A stretch of 64,000 bases of DNA from JAGWBJ01 sp034423015 (lineage in GTDB: Bacteria; Chloroflexota; Dehalococcoidia; Lucifugimonadales; JAGWBF01). The position numbers and the translations under genes are program-made. The notes below the pieces were generated by a model. It was not told the DNA's origin and searched no databases. It saw nothing but the letters and a program-made list of their open reading frames with translations. The DNA lies in NCBI GenBank assembly GCA_034423015.1, contig DAOUJG010000063.1, positions 1 through 64,000 on the forward strand, written 5' to 3'. This document shows, in pieces, positions 51,415 to 60,451 of the stretch. Each line of letters begins with the position of its first letter. Position 1 is the stretch's first letter.

Positions 51415-52461
51415 TCACCCGTGGGATGGGCCCCCGGCATCGGGAAGTATGCCGCACACCTCGGCCACCAGCTCGTAGGACCTCAGCCTCTCGGCGAACC
51501 CGTGGCAGATGGTGACGATGCTCAGGTCGTCGGTCTCGTAGCTCTCAGCAACCTGCAGAATGCCGTCCCTCACCTGTTGGGGGTCCCCGTCCACGCAGAC
51601 CCGGGTGTACTGCTCTACAAACGCCGCCTCTTCTGGGGTGTAGCGGTAGGCCAAAGCCTCCTCCACCGTGGGGACACCGTGGGCCCTCCCCGTCATGGAC
51701 TGGAGGCGGGCCAGGTTGCGGCTGGAGGCCAGGCGCAGGGCCTCCTCCTCGGTGTCGGCGCACAGGACCTGCACCCCAACGTGTACCTTCGGCTCCGACA
51801 GGTAGGCCGACGGTTTGAAATTCTGGCGGTAGGCGTCGACGATGGCGGGCCCGTCTTTCACGCCCAGGCCGAAGTGGTGGGCGTAGGCGTAGGGGAGGCC
51901 CAGCTCCGCCGCGAGAAAGGCGCTGTCGACCCGCGACCCCAGCAGCCACACCTCGGGAGACGTCTGCTCGCCGGGTCCCGACTTGATGCCCGCGAAGGGG
52001 TGCCCGGACTCCTGTCCGTCGGCCAGGTAGGCCAGCAGGTCTATCACGTGCCGGGGGTAGTGGCGGATGTCCTGGGGCCGTCCCGGGTACGCCAGGGCCA
52101 GCGCGGTGACCTGGTCGCTGCCCGGCGCCCGGCCCAGACCGAGGTCGATGCGCCCCGGGTACATCGACTCCAGCATGCGGAAGGACTCGGCGACTTTGAG
52201 GGCGCTGTAGTGGGGGAGCATGACGCCGCCGCTGCCCACCCTGATGTTGGCTGTGCGGGCGGCGATCTGCCCGATGAGTATCTCGGGAGCGGTGCCGGCG
52301 AAGTTTGGGGTGCTGTGGTGCTCCGCCACCCAGTAGCGGGCGTAGCCCAGCCGCTCGGCGGCCACCGCCAACTCCACCGTCTCCCACAGCGCCTGGCCTG
52401 CGGTTGCTCCCGCGCGGACCGGGGACTGGTCGACGACGCTGAGGGTCAGGCCCTGGTCCAC
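51415..52461 (-). CDS. LLM-class flavin-dependent oxidoreductase (MsnO8/YhbW-like)
   Basis: A 348-residue luciferase-fold protein. LSVVDQSPVRAGATAGQALWETVELAVAAE at the start, RYWVAEHHSTPNFAGTAPEILIG, and DLGLGRAPGSDQ identify the group that includes E. coli YhbW. It should use reduced FMN or F420; the substrate is unknown. It differs clearly from the paralogue at 6560. It belongs to the catabolic region and is followed on its strand by nothing, since the HD gene converges. Confidence 0.87.
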   Translation of the reverse strand: MDQGLTLSVVDQSPVRAGATAGQALWETVELAVAAERLGYARYWVAEHHSTPNFAGTAPEILIGQIAARTANIRVGSGGVMLPHYSALKVAESFRMLESMYPGRIDLGLGRAPGSDQVTALALAYPGRPQDIRHYPRHVIDLLAYLADGQESGHPFAGIKSGPGEQTSPEVWLLGSRVDSAFLAAELGLPYAYAHHFGLGVKDGPAIVDAYRQNFKPSAYLSEPKVHVGVQVLCADTEEEALRLASSRNLARLQSMTGRAHGVPTVEEALAYRYTPEEAAFVEQYTRVCVDGDPQQVRDGILQVAESYETDDLSIVTICHGFAERLRSYELVAEVCGILPDAGGPSHG

Positions 52462-52506
52462 CGGGCTTCCGCCGCCCCCATCGTCAGTCTACAGCCCCGT
52501 GCCGGC

Positions 52507-53505
52507 CTACAGCACGTGGTAGAGGAGCAGGTGCTCACTCAGTACGTCTAAGGCGAAGTCGTTCTTGTAGTCCCGCAGGACCGAGTGGATGTGGTTGGCG
52601 CCGTCCTGCCGGTTGTCGAACTCCACCACGAAGGGCATCCCGTGGAGGCGGTAGTAGTGGGGCACGCCCTTCTGGACGGGACCGCCCCAGGCGAAGTGAA
52701 TCTTGTCCAGCCCGCCTTCCCTCAGGTAATCGACCTTGGCCTGGGCCAGGTCCGGCGGGAGCTGGTTGACGTACTCCGTGGCCAGGGCCATCAGCATCTC
52801 CCGCTGGGTGCCCGACATCTGGGAGGCGGGGAGGCCTTCCTCCTCGGGCAGGGAAACGCGGGTGGCGTTGTAGGTGATGATGTCCAGGGGCGCCGTGTCG
52901 TAGATGACGGCCTTGGATTGCTGGGACTGGTCCAGGCTCTCCATCAGCTCGAATCCCAGGTCCTCCCGGTCTCCCAGGATTCTCAGGCCCTTCTTGGGTC
53001 CCTTGTGCACCTCCGCGGGGTTGGCCCCGAAGAAGAAGGGGGTGGAGGAGATGACCTCCTCCTTCCAAACGCTGAAGTGGATAGAGATGTGGTGCCCCTC
53101 GACCCTCCATGCCCAGGGCGTATCGCCCTTCGGGTCTCCGAACACCGTCCAGTAGTAGAGGTCCGGGTCCCGGCTGTAGGTGACGATGTTCTGCTCCAGC
53201 TCCAGGGGCCCCAACACCTCTTCGTGCTCGATGATCAGGTTGGCCTGCTCGTTGGAGCGCTCCGTCAGACCGGTGGCCATCAGGGCGAGGGCCAGCTCCC
53301 TCTGGGGCTCGTCCATGTCCCGGAGGGCCAGACCGTGGCGGTTGAGGGGCGGGTAGTACCACAGCACCCTCTCACCGTCGGCGTAGTGGAACGTGGCCTT
53401 GGCCCTCTGGTCAGACGAGAGGCTCTCCAGGAAGCCGGATGCCGCATCCCTCATCCTGATGGCGGCGGAGCCCCCGTTCTCGGCGGTCCTTGGGTCTGTC
53501 TTCAT
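52507..53505 (-). CDS. DUF3500 protein
   Basis: A 332-residue protein matching DUF3500. Typical stretches are FLESLSSDQRAKATFHYADGER, WYYPPLNRHGLALRDMDEPQ, GHHISIHFSVWKEEVISSTPFFFGANPAE, and KIHFAWGGPVQKGVPHYYRLHG. The family is widespread in marine and soil bacteria and has no proven function; its His and Asp residues suggest a metal-dependent enzyme. ATG 53505 follows GAGGTG by about eight bases; the frame open upstream to 53604 is leader. The spacer before it contains two competing hairpins. Confidence 0.85.
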   Translation of the reverse strand: MKTDPRTAENGGSAAIRMRDAASGFLESLSSDQRAKATFHYADGERVLWYYPPLNRHGLALRDMDEPQRELALALMATGLTERSNEQANLIIEHEEVLGPLELEQNIVTYSRDPDLYYWTVFGDPKGDTPWAWRVEGHHISIHFSVWKEEVISSTPFFFGANPAEVHKGPKKGLRILGDREDLGFELMESLDQSQQSKAVIYDTAPLDIITYNATRVSLPEEEGLPASQMSGTQREMLMALATEYVNQLPPDLAQAKVDYLREGGLDKIHFAWGGPVQKGVPHYYRLHGMPFVVEFDNRQDGANHIHSVLRDYKNDFALDVLSEHLLLYHVL

Positions 53506-53615
53506 GATGGGGCACCTCGCGCGGTGGAGTAGCGGCCGTAACGCCGGCGCGGCCGTCGGCCGGTCCGCAACCCGAAGTTTAGTTGAGGGCCCATGGCGTG
53601 TCAACCTGCGCCGGA

Positions 53616-53665
53616 GACGCCGGGAGCGGGCCCCGGCGTCGAGACCCGCTCCTGGTCTTTTTCCC
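53616..53665. promoter_or_regulatory. Two mutually exclusive hairpins
   Basis: GACGCCGGG (53616-53624) pairs with CCCGGCGTC (53632-53640), and GGAGCGGG (53623-53630) pairs with CCCGCTCC (53645-53652). The stems overlap, so only one forms at a time. On the plus strand the second is followed by TGGTCTTTTT, a terminator form, and on the minus strand they lie in the leader of the DUF3500 gene. Confidence 0.5.
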
Positions 53666-53673
53666 AGCTCGCG

Positions 53674-55029
53674 CTACGCTGCCTCTGCGCTCCCCAGCAG
53701 GAAGGTCAGCTCCCGGACGTCCTGGAGGTCCTGCAGGTGGTCTCCGGCCAGCCGGATCACCTCCTCGGTCCGCCGGGGGTCCAGGATGCCGTCGGTGAGG
53801 AAGCGGAACTTGCCGAGGCTGGCTTCCCTGGGCAGCGGGTTGGCCCGGTCGCCGGGGACGATTCCGACGGTGCTGGTCAGCGTCCGCCCGTCCTTCATCC
53901 TCACCCAGGCCCGCGCCGTGGGGCCGTCCTCGGAGCCCGACGACTCCGTGTCCTCGGAGACCCGGACCCTGGCGGCCACGGCCCGGACGCGGTCGTCGTC
54001 GATGGCCTCGGGATAGAAGGTGGTGACGTCGGCGCTCCCGCGCACCAGGGCCGAGGCGATGGAATAGGGTACGCTGAACTTGGCGCTGAGCATGTTGTGG
54101 GGATAGGCCCCAATCATCTCTGGAAGGTACCGCTTCAGCCCCACGTCGATGGTGTCGACCTCGTCCAGGGAGAACCCCTCCTGGATGCGCACCGCCAGGG
54201 CGGCCTCGATGGGCGGGTGCAGGGTAGCGCAGCAGGCGTGGAACTTGGTGTAGTTCTGCTGTATGCGGTACTCGCCCCCCAGCCCGTCCAGCACGACGTC
54301 AGGATCGAAGGACTCTCCGATGATGGTCCCGAACACGTCCGACGGACCGTCCTCGACGCCGGTGAACCCAGCCTGGTACATGTGGTAAGCCAGGATGCCC
54401 ATTAGACCCGAGCGTCCCGGGTAGGCGTTGCGGATGGTGGCGCCCTCGAAGCACGGGCGCCACGTATTGGCGGGGCTCATCCCGCTGGCGACGTTTATGA
54501 GGGACCGCATCTGGCCCGCGTCCAGCCCCTTCAGCTTGCCCACGGCCACCGCGGTGCCTATGACACCCCAGTGGCCGTGGGAGTGGACGTTGGGGCGGGC
54601 CACCGTGGCGGCGCCGATGCGGGACTCCACCTCGTAGCCCACCAGCATCGCCTCGATGAACCGGCGTCCATCGACGCCCATCTCCTCGCCGATGGCCAGG
54701 GCGCCGGGCATCGTGTGTATCGAGGGGTGTCCGCCGCCGAGCCTGTTGCCCTCGTCCATCTCCAGGCCTACACCCGCCGTCGCGTTGACCAGGGTGGCCA
54801 GCATCGGCTCGGCCTTGAGGGGGTGCCCGAATACAGTCGCGGTGGCAGGGCCCGACCGCTCGGCGACCTGCCGGGCCAGGTTGGCGTTCTCGGGCAGCCG
54901 GCTGCCGGCGAGGATGGCCCCAACGGTGTCGAGCACCACGTCTCGGACGCTTGCCACGGCGTCCTCGCTCAGGTCCTCGTATTTGGTATCGGCAATGAAC
55001 TCGGTGACTTTGTCCAGGTAGTCTGCCAT
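53674..55029 (-). CDS. MmgE/PrpD-family protein
   Basis: A 451-residue protein of the 2-methylcitrate dehydratase/cis-aconitate decarboxylase family. LDTVGAILAGSRLPE, EMDEGNRLGGGHPSIHTMPGALAIGEE, SHGHWGVIGTAVAVGKLKGLDAGQM and YTKFHACCATLHPPIEAAL are hallmarks. Members dehydrate or decarboxylate small tricarboxylic acids, without a metal. No methylcitrate synthase or lyase gene is nearby, so the substrate is open. ATG 55029 has GGAGGAG upstream; the frame open to 55080 is leader. Confidence 0.9.
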   Translation of the reverse strand: MADYLDKVTEFIADTKYEDLSEDAVASVRDVVLDTVGAILAGSRLPENANLARQVAERSGPATATVFGHPLKAEPMLATLVNATAGVGLEMDEGNRLGGGHPSIHTMPGALAIGEEMGVDGRRFIEAMLVGYEVESRIGAATVARPNVHSHGHWGVIGTAVAVGKLKGLDAGQMRSLINVASGMSPANTWRPCFEGATIRNAYPGRSGLMGILAYHMYQAGFTGVEDGPSDVFGTIIGESFDPDVVLDGLGGEYRIQQNYTKFHACCATLHPPIEAALAVRIQEGFSLDEVDTIDVGLKRYLPEMIGAYPHNMLSAKFSVPYSIASALVRGSADVTTFYPEAIDDDRVRAVAARVRVSEDTESSGSEDGPTARAWVRMKDGRTLTSTVGIVPGDRANPLPREASLGKFRFLTDGILDPRRTEEVIRLAGDHLQDLQDVRELTFLLGSAEAA

Positions 55030-55096
55030 CCCACTCTCCTCCGTCTTACGGCCTTCTCTCCCCCCTATGGCTTCCCCCAAGGAGGGGCTGCCGGCC

Positions 55097-56515
55097 CTAT
55101 CGCACCCTGCCGCCCAGGGGTGAGCGCGGGCCCTCGGCGTCCAGGAACCGGCCGTACCCCGCCTCCTGCTCCAGGGTCCCCTGGTTGTAGAGCACCTGGC
55201 CTCTCAGCAGGGTCATCCAGGGACGCCCGCTTATCTCCCATCCCTCGAATAGGCTGAAGCCCGAGTTGCCGTGGTGCTCGGCGGACCGGACCGTCATCTT
55301 GCCCGCCGGGTCGAAGATCGACAGGTCGGCGTCGGAGCCCACCTGTATGGTCCCCTTGCGCGGGTAGAGCCCGAAGATCCGCGCCGGGTTCTCGGACATG
55401 ACCCGGGCCAGCCAGGACGGGGGGAAGCCGCGCTTGATGACGCCCTCGCTGTACGCCAGGGGCGCCAGGGTCTCGACGCCAGGCGAGCCGAAGGGGACGA
55501 CCTCGCCCTCCTTGTTCAGGAATATGTTGTCCCACCCCTCCTGCTTCAGCTCCTTGGGGTAGGGGGCGTGATCGCTGGCGACGGTGGATATGTAGCCCAG
55601 CTCCAGCCCATGCCACATGGCGGGCTGGTCCGGGCCGTCCTTGGCCCGCAGGGGCGGGCCAATCTTGGCCAGTGGGCCCACCTTCGCCATCTCCTCGTCG
55701 GAGAGCAGCAGGTACTGGGGGCAGGTCTCGGCCCAGACCCGCTGTCCAGCTGCCTGGGCCTGCTTGATCCGCTCCAAGCCCACCTCGCTGCTCAGGTGGA
55801 CGACGTACAGGGGGCAGTTGGTCACCGCGGCCATCTTCACGGCCCTGTTGATGGCCTCCTCCTCGGCCCACGTGGGGCACGCTTCGGGGAAGTGGGTGGG
55901 GTGGGTGTGCCCGTCGGCGATGAGCTTGTTTTCCAGGTAGTCGATGATGTTCCCGCTCTCGCAGTGCATCTGCAGCACGCCGCCGCCCTTGGAGACCAGC
56001 TCCATGGCCTCGCAGATGTAGTCGTCGTCGCACATGCGGCCCGGGCGCTTCTTGTAGGTCATGAACATCTTGAACGACTTGACGCCCATGTCCAGGGCCC
56101 GGGGCAGGCTCTTGAGTATGTAGGGCTGGTTGGCCAGGATGTAGTGGAAGGAGAAGTCGACCACCGCGTTGGAGGAGATCTCCTCCCGGTGGCGGTTTAC
56201 GGCCTGGTCCAGCGTTTCGCCACCCTCGGTGTCGTAGGTGCCGAAGGGGACCAGGGTGGTCAGCCCGGCGTGGGCCCCGGCGATGGAGCCGATCCCGTAG
56301 CCGTCGGTGCGGTCCAGGTGCACGTGGGAGTCTATGAGGCCGGGGAAGACGTGCTTCCCGGTGGCGTCGATGTAGCGGTCCGCGGGCGGGAAGGTCTCCG
56401 GATCGCCCACGGCCACGATCTTCTCCCCCTTGATGGCCACGGCGCCCTCGCTGACGCTGGTGGCGGTCACGATCTGGCCGCCGTGTACGATGGTGTCTAC
56501 CCTGTTCTCCTGCAT
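55097..56515 (-). CDS. Dihydropyrimidinase/hydantoinase-type amidohydrolase
   Basis: A 472-residue amidohydrolase. The metal ligands are H64 and H66 in GLIDSHVHLD, the carboxylated lysine K149 in VKSFKMFMTYK, H182-region HCESG, H-x-SS in VVHLSSEVG, and D in VASDHAPYP. This is the dihydropyrimidinase/allantoinase pattern: ring opening of dihydropyrimidines, hydantoins or similar cyclic diamides. ATG 56515 follows GGAGGAGGA. The neighbours are PrpD downstream and a D-aminoacylase-like gene upstream on the same strand, so the three may form one pathway. Confidence 0.9.
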   Translation of the reverse strand: MQENRVDTIVHGGQIVTATSVSEGAVAIKGEKIVAVGDPETFPPADRYIDATGKHVFPGLIDSHVHLDRTDGYGIGSIAGAHAGLTTLVPFGTYDTEGGETLDQAVNRHREEISSNAVVDFSFHYILANQPYILKSLPRALDMGVKSFKMFMTYKKRPGRMCDDDYICEAMELVSKGGGVLQMHCESGNIIDYLENKLIADGHTHPTHFPEACPTWAEEEAINRAVKMAAVTNCPLYVVHLSSEVGLERIKQAQAAGQRVWAETCPQYLLLSDEEMAKVGPLAKIGPPLRAKDGPDQPAMWHGLELGYISTVASDHAPYPKELKQEGWDNIFLNKEGEVVPFGSPGVETLAPLAYSEGVIKRGFPPSWLARVMSENPARIFGLYPRKGTIQVGSDADLSIFDPAGKMTVRSAEHHGNSGFSLFEGWEISGRPWMTLLRGQVLYNQGTLEQEAGYGRFLDAEGPRSPLGGRVR

Positions 56516-56625
56516 CGGTCCTCCTCCAGTGCTAAGCTGCGGCCCCGGTCGACCTTGGGTCCAGGCCGGGCATGTAGCTGACTCCCTCCACATGCCCGGT
56601 CCTCATATGCAGCTGATTGCCGGCC

Positions 56626-58206
56626 CTAGTGCCGGATGCGCAGGCCCTTGCCGGGGGTGGCGCCGGTGTGCTCCCCCCCGTCTATGACCACCGTTCCGTT
56701 GACTATCACGTAGGGTATCCCCAGGGGGAACTGCTTGGGGTTGGTCCTGGTGGCCGGCGCCTTCACCGCCTTGGGGTCGAATATGGTGATGTCCGCCTTC
56801 ATCCCGTCCCGGAGCAGTCCCCGGTCGCGGATGCCCAGGCGTTGGGCCGCGAAGGACGTCATCTTGCGTATAGCCTCGGGCAGGCGCAGGTGCTTCTCCG
56901 CCCGTACGAACTCGGCCAGGATGACCGGGAAGCAGCCATAGCTGCGGGGGCTGGGGAAGTCTCCCAGGAGGACCGCGTCGCTCCCAACCATGCCGCAGGG
57001 ATGGGACACGAACAGCGGCAGGGTCTGGGCGTTGGTGCCCACCGATACGCCGCAGATGCCCAACTCCTCGTCGACCAGCAGGTCGAACAGGCAGTCCAGC
57101 TCCTCCTCTCCCCGCAGCCTGGCGATCTCCGCCAGGGAGAGGCCCTCGTACTGCTTGTTGTGGGGCTGGCGGAAGTAGGTCAGCCACGTTTGGCCCAAGT
57201 CTCCCAGGGCGTTGGTGGAGCCGGCCATCTCCCGCTTGAGACTTTGCCGGTCGTCGGCAGACTGCAGCGCCTCCATCAGCCGTTCGGGGCCGCCGTCCTT
57301 GGCCCAGTTGGGGATGCCGATGATCACCCGGGTGCTGCTGTAGATGTAGGGGTAGCAATCGAAGGTGACGTCCAACCCCTCGTCCCGGCCGTTCTCCACC
57401 AGGCCGATGAAGTCGTACTGGCTGCCGGCTCCCCGGGCCCGCTGGCGGTAGTGGGTCAGGTGGACGGGGATGCCGCCCTTGCGGCCGATCTCGATGGCCT
57501 CTTCCCAGGGGGCCAGAATGCCGTTCTTGGCCAGGCTGGCCCGGGTATGCGTATGGTAGAAGCCGCCCAGGGACGCGGCCACCTTGGAAAGCTCGATGAG
57601 CTCGTTGGTATCGGCGTACGCGCCGGGTGGATAGTCCAGTCCCGTGGAGAGGCCGCACGCGCCCTCCTCCATGGCCTCCCGGACCACGGACTTCATGTCC
57701 TCCAGCTCGGCGGCAGTGGCGGGGCGGTCGTTCCAGCCGACGGACCAGATGCGGACCTGGGAGTTCCCCAGGATCATGGCCACGTTCACCGCCACCGTGC
57801 CGTCCATTGTAGAAAGGTACTCGGCGGTGCTAAGCCAGCCCGCGGGCCCCGGAGGCTGGCCGTTGAGGCCCCGGTCCAGGACGATGAACCGTTCCTGGTC
57901 CTCGTGGTTCTTGAAGGGGGCCATGGAGTTGCCGTCGATGCCCATCAGCTCGGTGGTTATACCCTGGCGCACCTTGGGCTCGTGCAGCGGCTCCCCCAGG
58001 ATGGTGAGGCCGGCGTGGGAGTGCACGTCGATGAAGCCGGGGCAGACCACGTGACCGGATGCGTCGATGGTGCGGGCCGTCTCCACGTGGCTGGTGTCGC
58101 CCCTGATGACACTGAGCGTGTCCCCCTCGACGGCCACCGACCCATAGTAGCCGGGGTTGCCGGAGCCGTCGATGATCAGGCCGTTCTCGATGAGCAGGTC
58201 GACCAT
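56626..58206 (-). CDS. N-acyl-D-amino-acid deacylase-type amidohydrolase
   Basis: A 526-residue amidohydrolase. The N-terminal MVDLLIENGLIIDGSGNPGYYG and the metal motif CPGFIDVHSHAGLTIL, then GLSTGLDYPPGAYADTNELIEL and FYHTHTRASL, match the D-aminoacylase group. It removes acyl or carbamoyl groups from D-amino acids with zinc. A carbamoyl-amino-acid product of the neighbouring hydantoinase would be a logical substrate; this is inference. The C-terminal ADITIFDPKAV is the usual amidohydrolase closing strand. Confidence 0.88.
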   Translation of the reverse strand: MVDLLIENGLIIDGSGNPGYYGSVAVEGDTLSVIRGDTSHVETARTIDASGHVVCPGFIDVHSHAGLTILGEPLHEPKVRQGITTELMGIDGNSMAPFKNHEDQERFIVLDRGLNGQPPGPAGWLSTAEYLSTMDGTVAVNVAMILGNSQVRIWSVGWNDRPATAAELEDMKSVVREAMEEGACGLSTGLDYPPGAYADTNELIELSKVAASLGGFYHTHTRASLAKNGILAPWEEAIEIGRKGGIPVHLTHYRQRARGAGSQYDFIGLVENGRDEGLDVTFDCYPYIYSSTRVIIGIPNWAKDGGPERLMEALQSADDRQSLKREMAGSTNALGDLGQTWLTYFRQPHNKQYEGLSLAEIARLRGEEELDCLFDLLVDEELGICGVSVGTNAQTLPLFVSHPCGMVGSDAVLLGDFPSPRSYGCFPVILAEFVRAEKHLRLPEAIRKMTSFAAQRLGIRDRGLLRDGMKADITIFDPKAVKAPATRTNPKQFPLGIPYVIVNGTVVIDGGEHTGATPGKGLRIRH

Positions 58207-58335
58207 GGCATCCTCCCATGGGTCCCGACTGCGTTGGTGGGTGGGCTCTAAGGTGCCGGACGACCCTAATTGTGACCCCGGGGCATGGTGCTGTCAAGGT
58301 TGGCGACGCTTGCCGGGGCCCTCGTCGGGACGCCC

Positions 58336-59493
58336 CTACACCGGGTACCTCTTCAGGAGCTGGCGGGCGATGATGAGCCGCTGGACCTCGTTGGTGCCTT
58401 CGCCGATGATCATCAGCGGGGCGTCCCGGTAGTAGCGCTCCAGGGGGTACTCCTTTATGTAGCCGTAGCCGCCGTGGATACGCATAGCCTCGAGCGTTAT
58501 CTCTCCGCAGACCTCGCTGGCGAACAGCTTGGCCATTCCCGCCTCCAGGTCCACCCGCTCGCCCCTGTCCTTCTGCTCCGCGGCCTTGTAGGTGAGGAGA
58601 CGGGCCGCCTCGATCTTGGTGGCCATGTCCGCCAGCTTGAGCTGGATGGCCTGGTGCTCCGCGATGGGCACGCCGAAGGCCTTGCGCTGCTGGGCGTACC
58701 GCATCGACGCCTCGAAGGCCGCCGTGGCCACGCCCACCGCCCTGGCGGCGACGTTTATGCGCCCCGTCTCCAGTCCGCTCATCACCTGCTGGAAACCCCG
58801 GCCCTCCTGGCCTCCCACCAGGTTGTCCACCGGGACGCGAAACTCCTCGAAGATGAGCTCGCAGGTATCCAGGCCCCGGTATCCCAGCTTGTCCAGGTCC
58901 CGGCCGACCCTGAAGCCCGGACCCTTCTCGACGATGAAGCAGCTCATGCCCCGGTGGGGCGGGTCCGCCTCCCGGTTGGTCTTGGTCAGCAGGGCGAAGG
59001 TGTCCCCGTGCCTGCCGTTGGTGATAAACATCTTGGCGCCGTTGATGACGTACTCCTCGCCGTCCCGCGCCGCCGTGGTCTCGATGGACTGGACGTCGGT
59101 ACCGGCGTTGGGCTCGGTGAGGGCCAAGCCCCCCCGCTTGTCGCCCCGGGCCATGGAGGGGAGGAACCGCTGCTTCTGCTCCTCGGTGCCGAATGCGGAG
59201 ACGACGTGGGCCATGATGTGGTGGGTGCCTATGACGCCGCTGATGCTCATCCACCCCTTGGACAGCTCCTCGAAGATGGTGGCAAAGGTGGTGTAGTCCA
59301 GGCCCATCCCCCCATACTCCTCGGGAATGGTGATCCCGAACAGCCCCATCTCCTTCATCTTGTCGATGACCTCCAGGGGCACGATGTCGTCCCGCTCGTA
59401 CTCGGCGACGATGGGGTCCAGCTCGCGTTTCACGAACTCCTGGACCATGCCAACGATCTGAGCGCGGGCCTCGGGCGGCGTCTTGGTCGTCAC
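58336..59493 (-). CDS. Acyl-CoA dehydrogenase
   Basis: A 385-residue FAD enzyme. LALTEPNAGTDVQSIETTA holds the FAD-binding region, RKAFGVPIAEHQAIQLKLADM the middle, and the catalytic base is E365 in IIGEGTNEVQRL. It oxidises a short or branched acyl-CoA and passes electrons to ETF. GTG 59493 has AAGGAG upstream. The CoA group it needs is made by CoaX/CoaBC encoded next door on the other strand, although that link may be chance. Confidence 0.93.
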   Translation of the reverse strand: MTTKTPPEARAQIVGMVQEFVKRELDPIVAEYERDDIVPLEVIDKMKEMGLFGITIPEEYGGMGLDYTTFATIFEELSKGWMSISGVIGTHHIMAHVVSAFGTEEQKQRFLPSMARGDKRGGLALTEPNAGTDVQSIETTAARDGEEYVINGAKMFITNGRHGDTFALLTKTNREADPPHRGMSCFIVEKGPGFRVGRDLDKLGYRGLDTCELIFEEFRVPVDNLVGGQEGRGFQQVMSGLETGRINVAARAVGVATAAFEASMRYAQQRKAFGVPIAEHQAIQLKLADMATKIEAARLLTYKAAEQKDRGERVDLEAGMAKLFASEVCGEITLEAMRIHGGYGYIKEYPLERYYRDAPLMIIGEGTNEVQRLIIARQLLKRYPV

Positions 59494-59514
59494 AGGCGTC
59501 TCCTTCTTGCTCGT

Positions 59515-59552
59515 GGTTGGGCCCCCTCGTGGTTTGGGGCCCCCTCGTGTTT
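59515..59552. repeat. Tandem 18-base repeat in the acyl-CoA dehydrogenase leader
   Basis: GGCCCCCTCGTG occurs twice with an 18-base period (59520-59550), and a partial third copy (CTCGTGG) precedes it at 59510. On the minus strand the unit reads CACGAGGGGGCC and lies 25-60 bases before the GTG start. Confidence 0.5.
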
Positions 59553-59595
59553 GGACTTCATTGTACTAACGGCCATGAGCGCGTTCAACCGAACG

Positions 59596-59625
59596 TTGCC
59601 CTTGAACAAGGGCCGGGCCTATAAT
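59596..59625 (+). promoter_or_regulatory. Promoter of coaX-coaBC
   Basis: TTGCCC (59596-59601), 18 bp, TATAAT (59620-59625). The start would be near 59632, 18 bases before the ATG of coaX. Confidence 0.6.
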
Positions 59626-59649
59626 TGGGCGCAGGCGGGTACTGGACAT

Positions 59650-60447
59650 ATGCTGCTGGCCGTGGACATAGGGAACACCAACATCAGCCTGGGGGTCTTC
59701 GACGGCGACCGCCTGGTATCCACCTGGCGTATAGCCTCGGACCGCCGGCGCATGGCCGACGAGTACGGTCTTCTGCTGGGCAGCATCCTTCCCCTCAAGG
59801 GGGTGGAACGGGCCCAGGTGACGGCCGCCTGCATCTGCAGCGGTGTGCCGACCCTCACAACCACGTTCGAGGAGGCCTGCCGTGTCCACTTCGGCGTCTC
59901 TCCCCTCACGGTGACCGCCGGCGTCAAGACGGGGGTGAGCATCCTCTACGACAGCCCCCGGGACGTGGGGGCCGACCGCATCGTGGACGCCGCGGCGGCG
60001 TACAAGACGTACGGCGGCCCGGTGATAATCGTCGACTTCGGCACCGCGACGGTCTTCGACGCTGTCTCCGGCGCCGGGGAGTATCTTGGGGGCGCCATCT
60101 CTCCGGGCATGGACGTGGCAGCCGAGGCCCTGTTCCTCAACACTTCGATGCTGCGACGAGTGGAGCTGACGCCTCCCAAAACGGCCATCGGACGCAACAC
60201 GGTGTCGGCCCTCCAGTCGGGCCTGGTGCTGGGATACGTCGGGCTGGTGGAGGGGATGGTGGGACGGTTCAAGGAGGAGCTCGGGCAGGACGCCCGGGTG
60301 GTCGCCACCGGGGGCCTTGCCCAGGTGATCGCCCAAAGGACAGGCGTGTTCGACGATATCAACCCGGACCTGACCCTGCTGGGGCTTCGCATTATCCACG
60401 ACTTGAACGCGACGGTCCCGACCTCCGGCAGGGAACGGGAGGCCTGA
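59650..60447 (+). CDS. coaX: Type III pantothenate kinase
   Basis: A 265-residue CoaX. The ATP-binding loop MLLAVDIGNTNISLGVF starts the protein; PRDVGADRIVDAAAAY, IIVDFGTATVFDAVS and YLGGAISPGMDVAAEAL follow. It phosphorylates pantothenate, the first step to CoA, and needs a monovalent cation such as K+. The coaBC gene begins four bases after its stop. ATG 59650 is preceded by ACTGGAC, a poor ribosome site. Confidence 0.95.
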   Translation: MLLAVDIGNTNISLGVFDGDRLVSTWRIASDRRRMADEYGLLLGSILPLKGVERAQVTAACICSGVPTLTTTFEEACRVHFGVSPLTVTAGVKTGVSILYDSPRDVGADRIVDAAAAYKTYGGPVIIVDFGTATVFDAVSGAGEYLGGAISPGMDVAAEALFLNTSMLRRVELTPPKTAIGRNTVSALQSGLVLGYVGLVEGMVGRFKEELGQDARVVATGGLAQVIAQRTGVFDDINPDLTLLGLRIIHDLNATVPTSGREREA

Positions 60448-60451
60448 AGAC

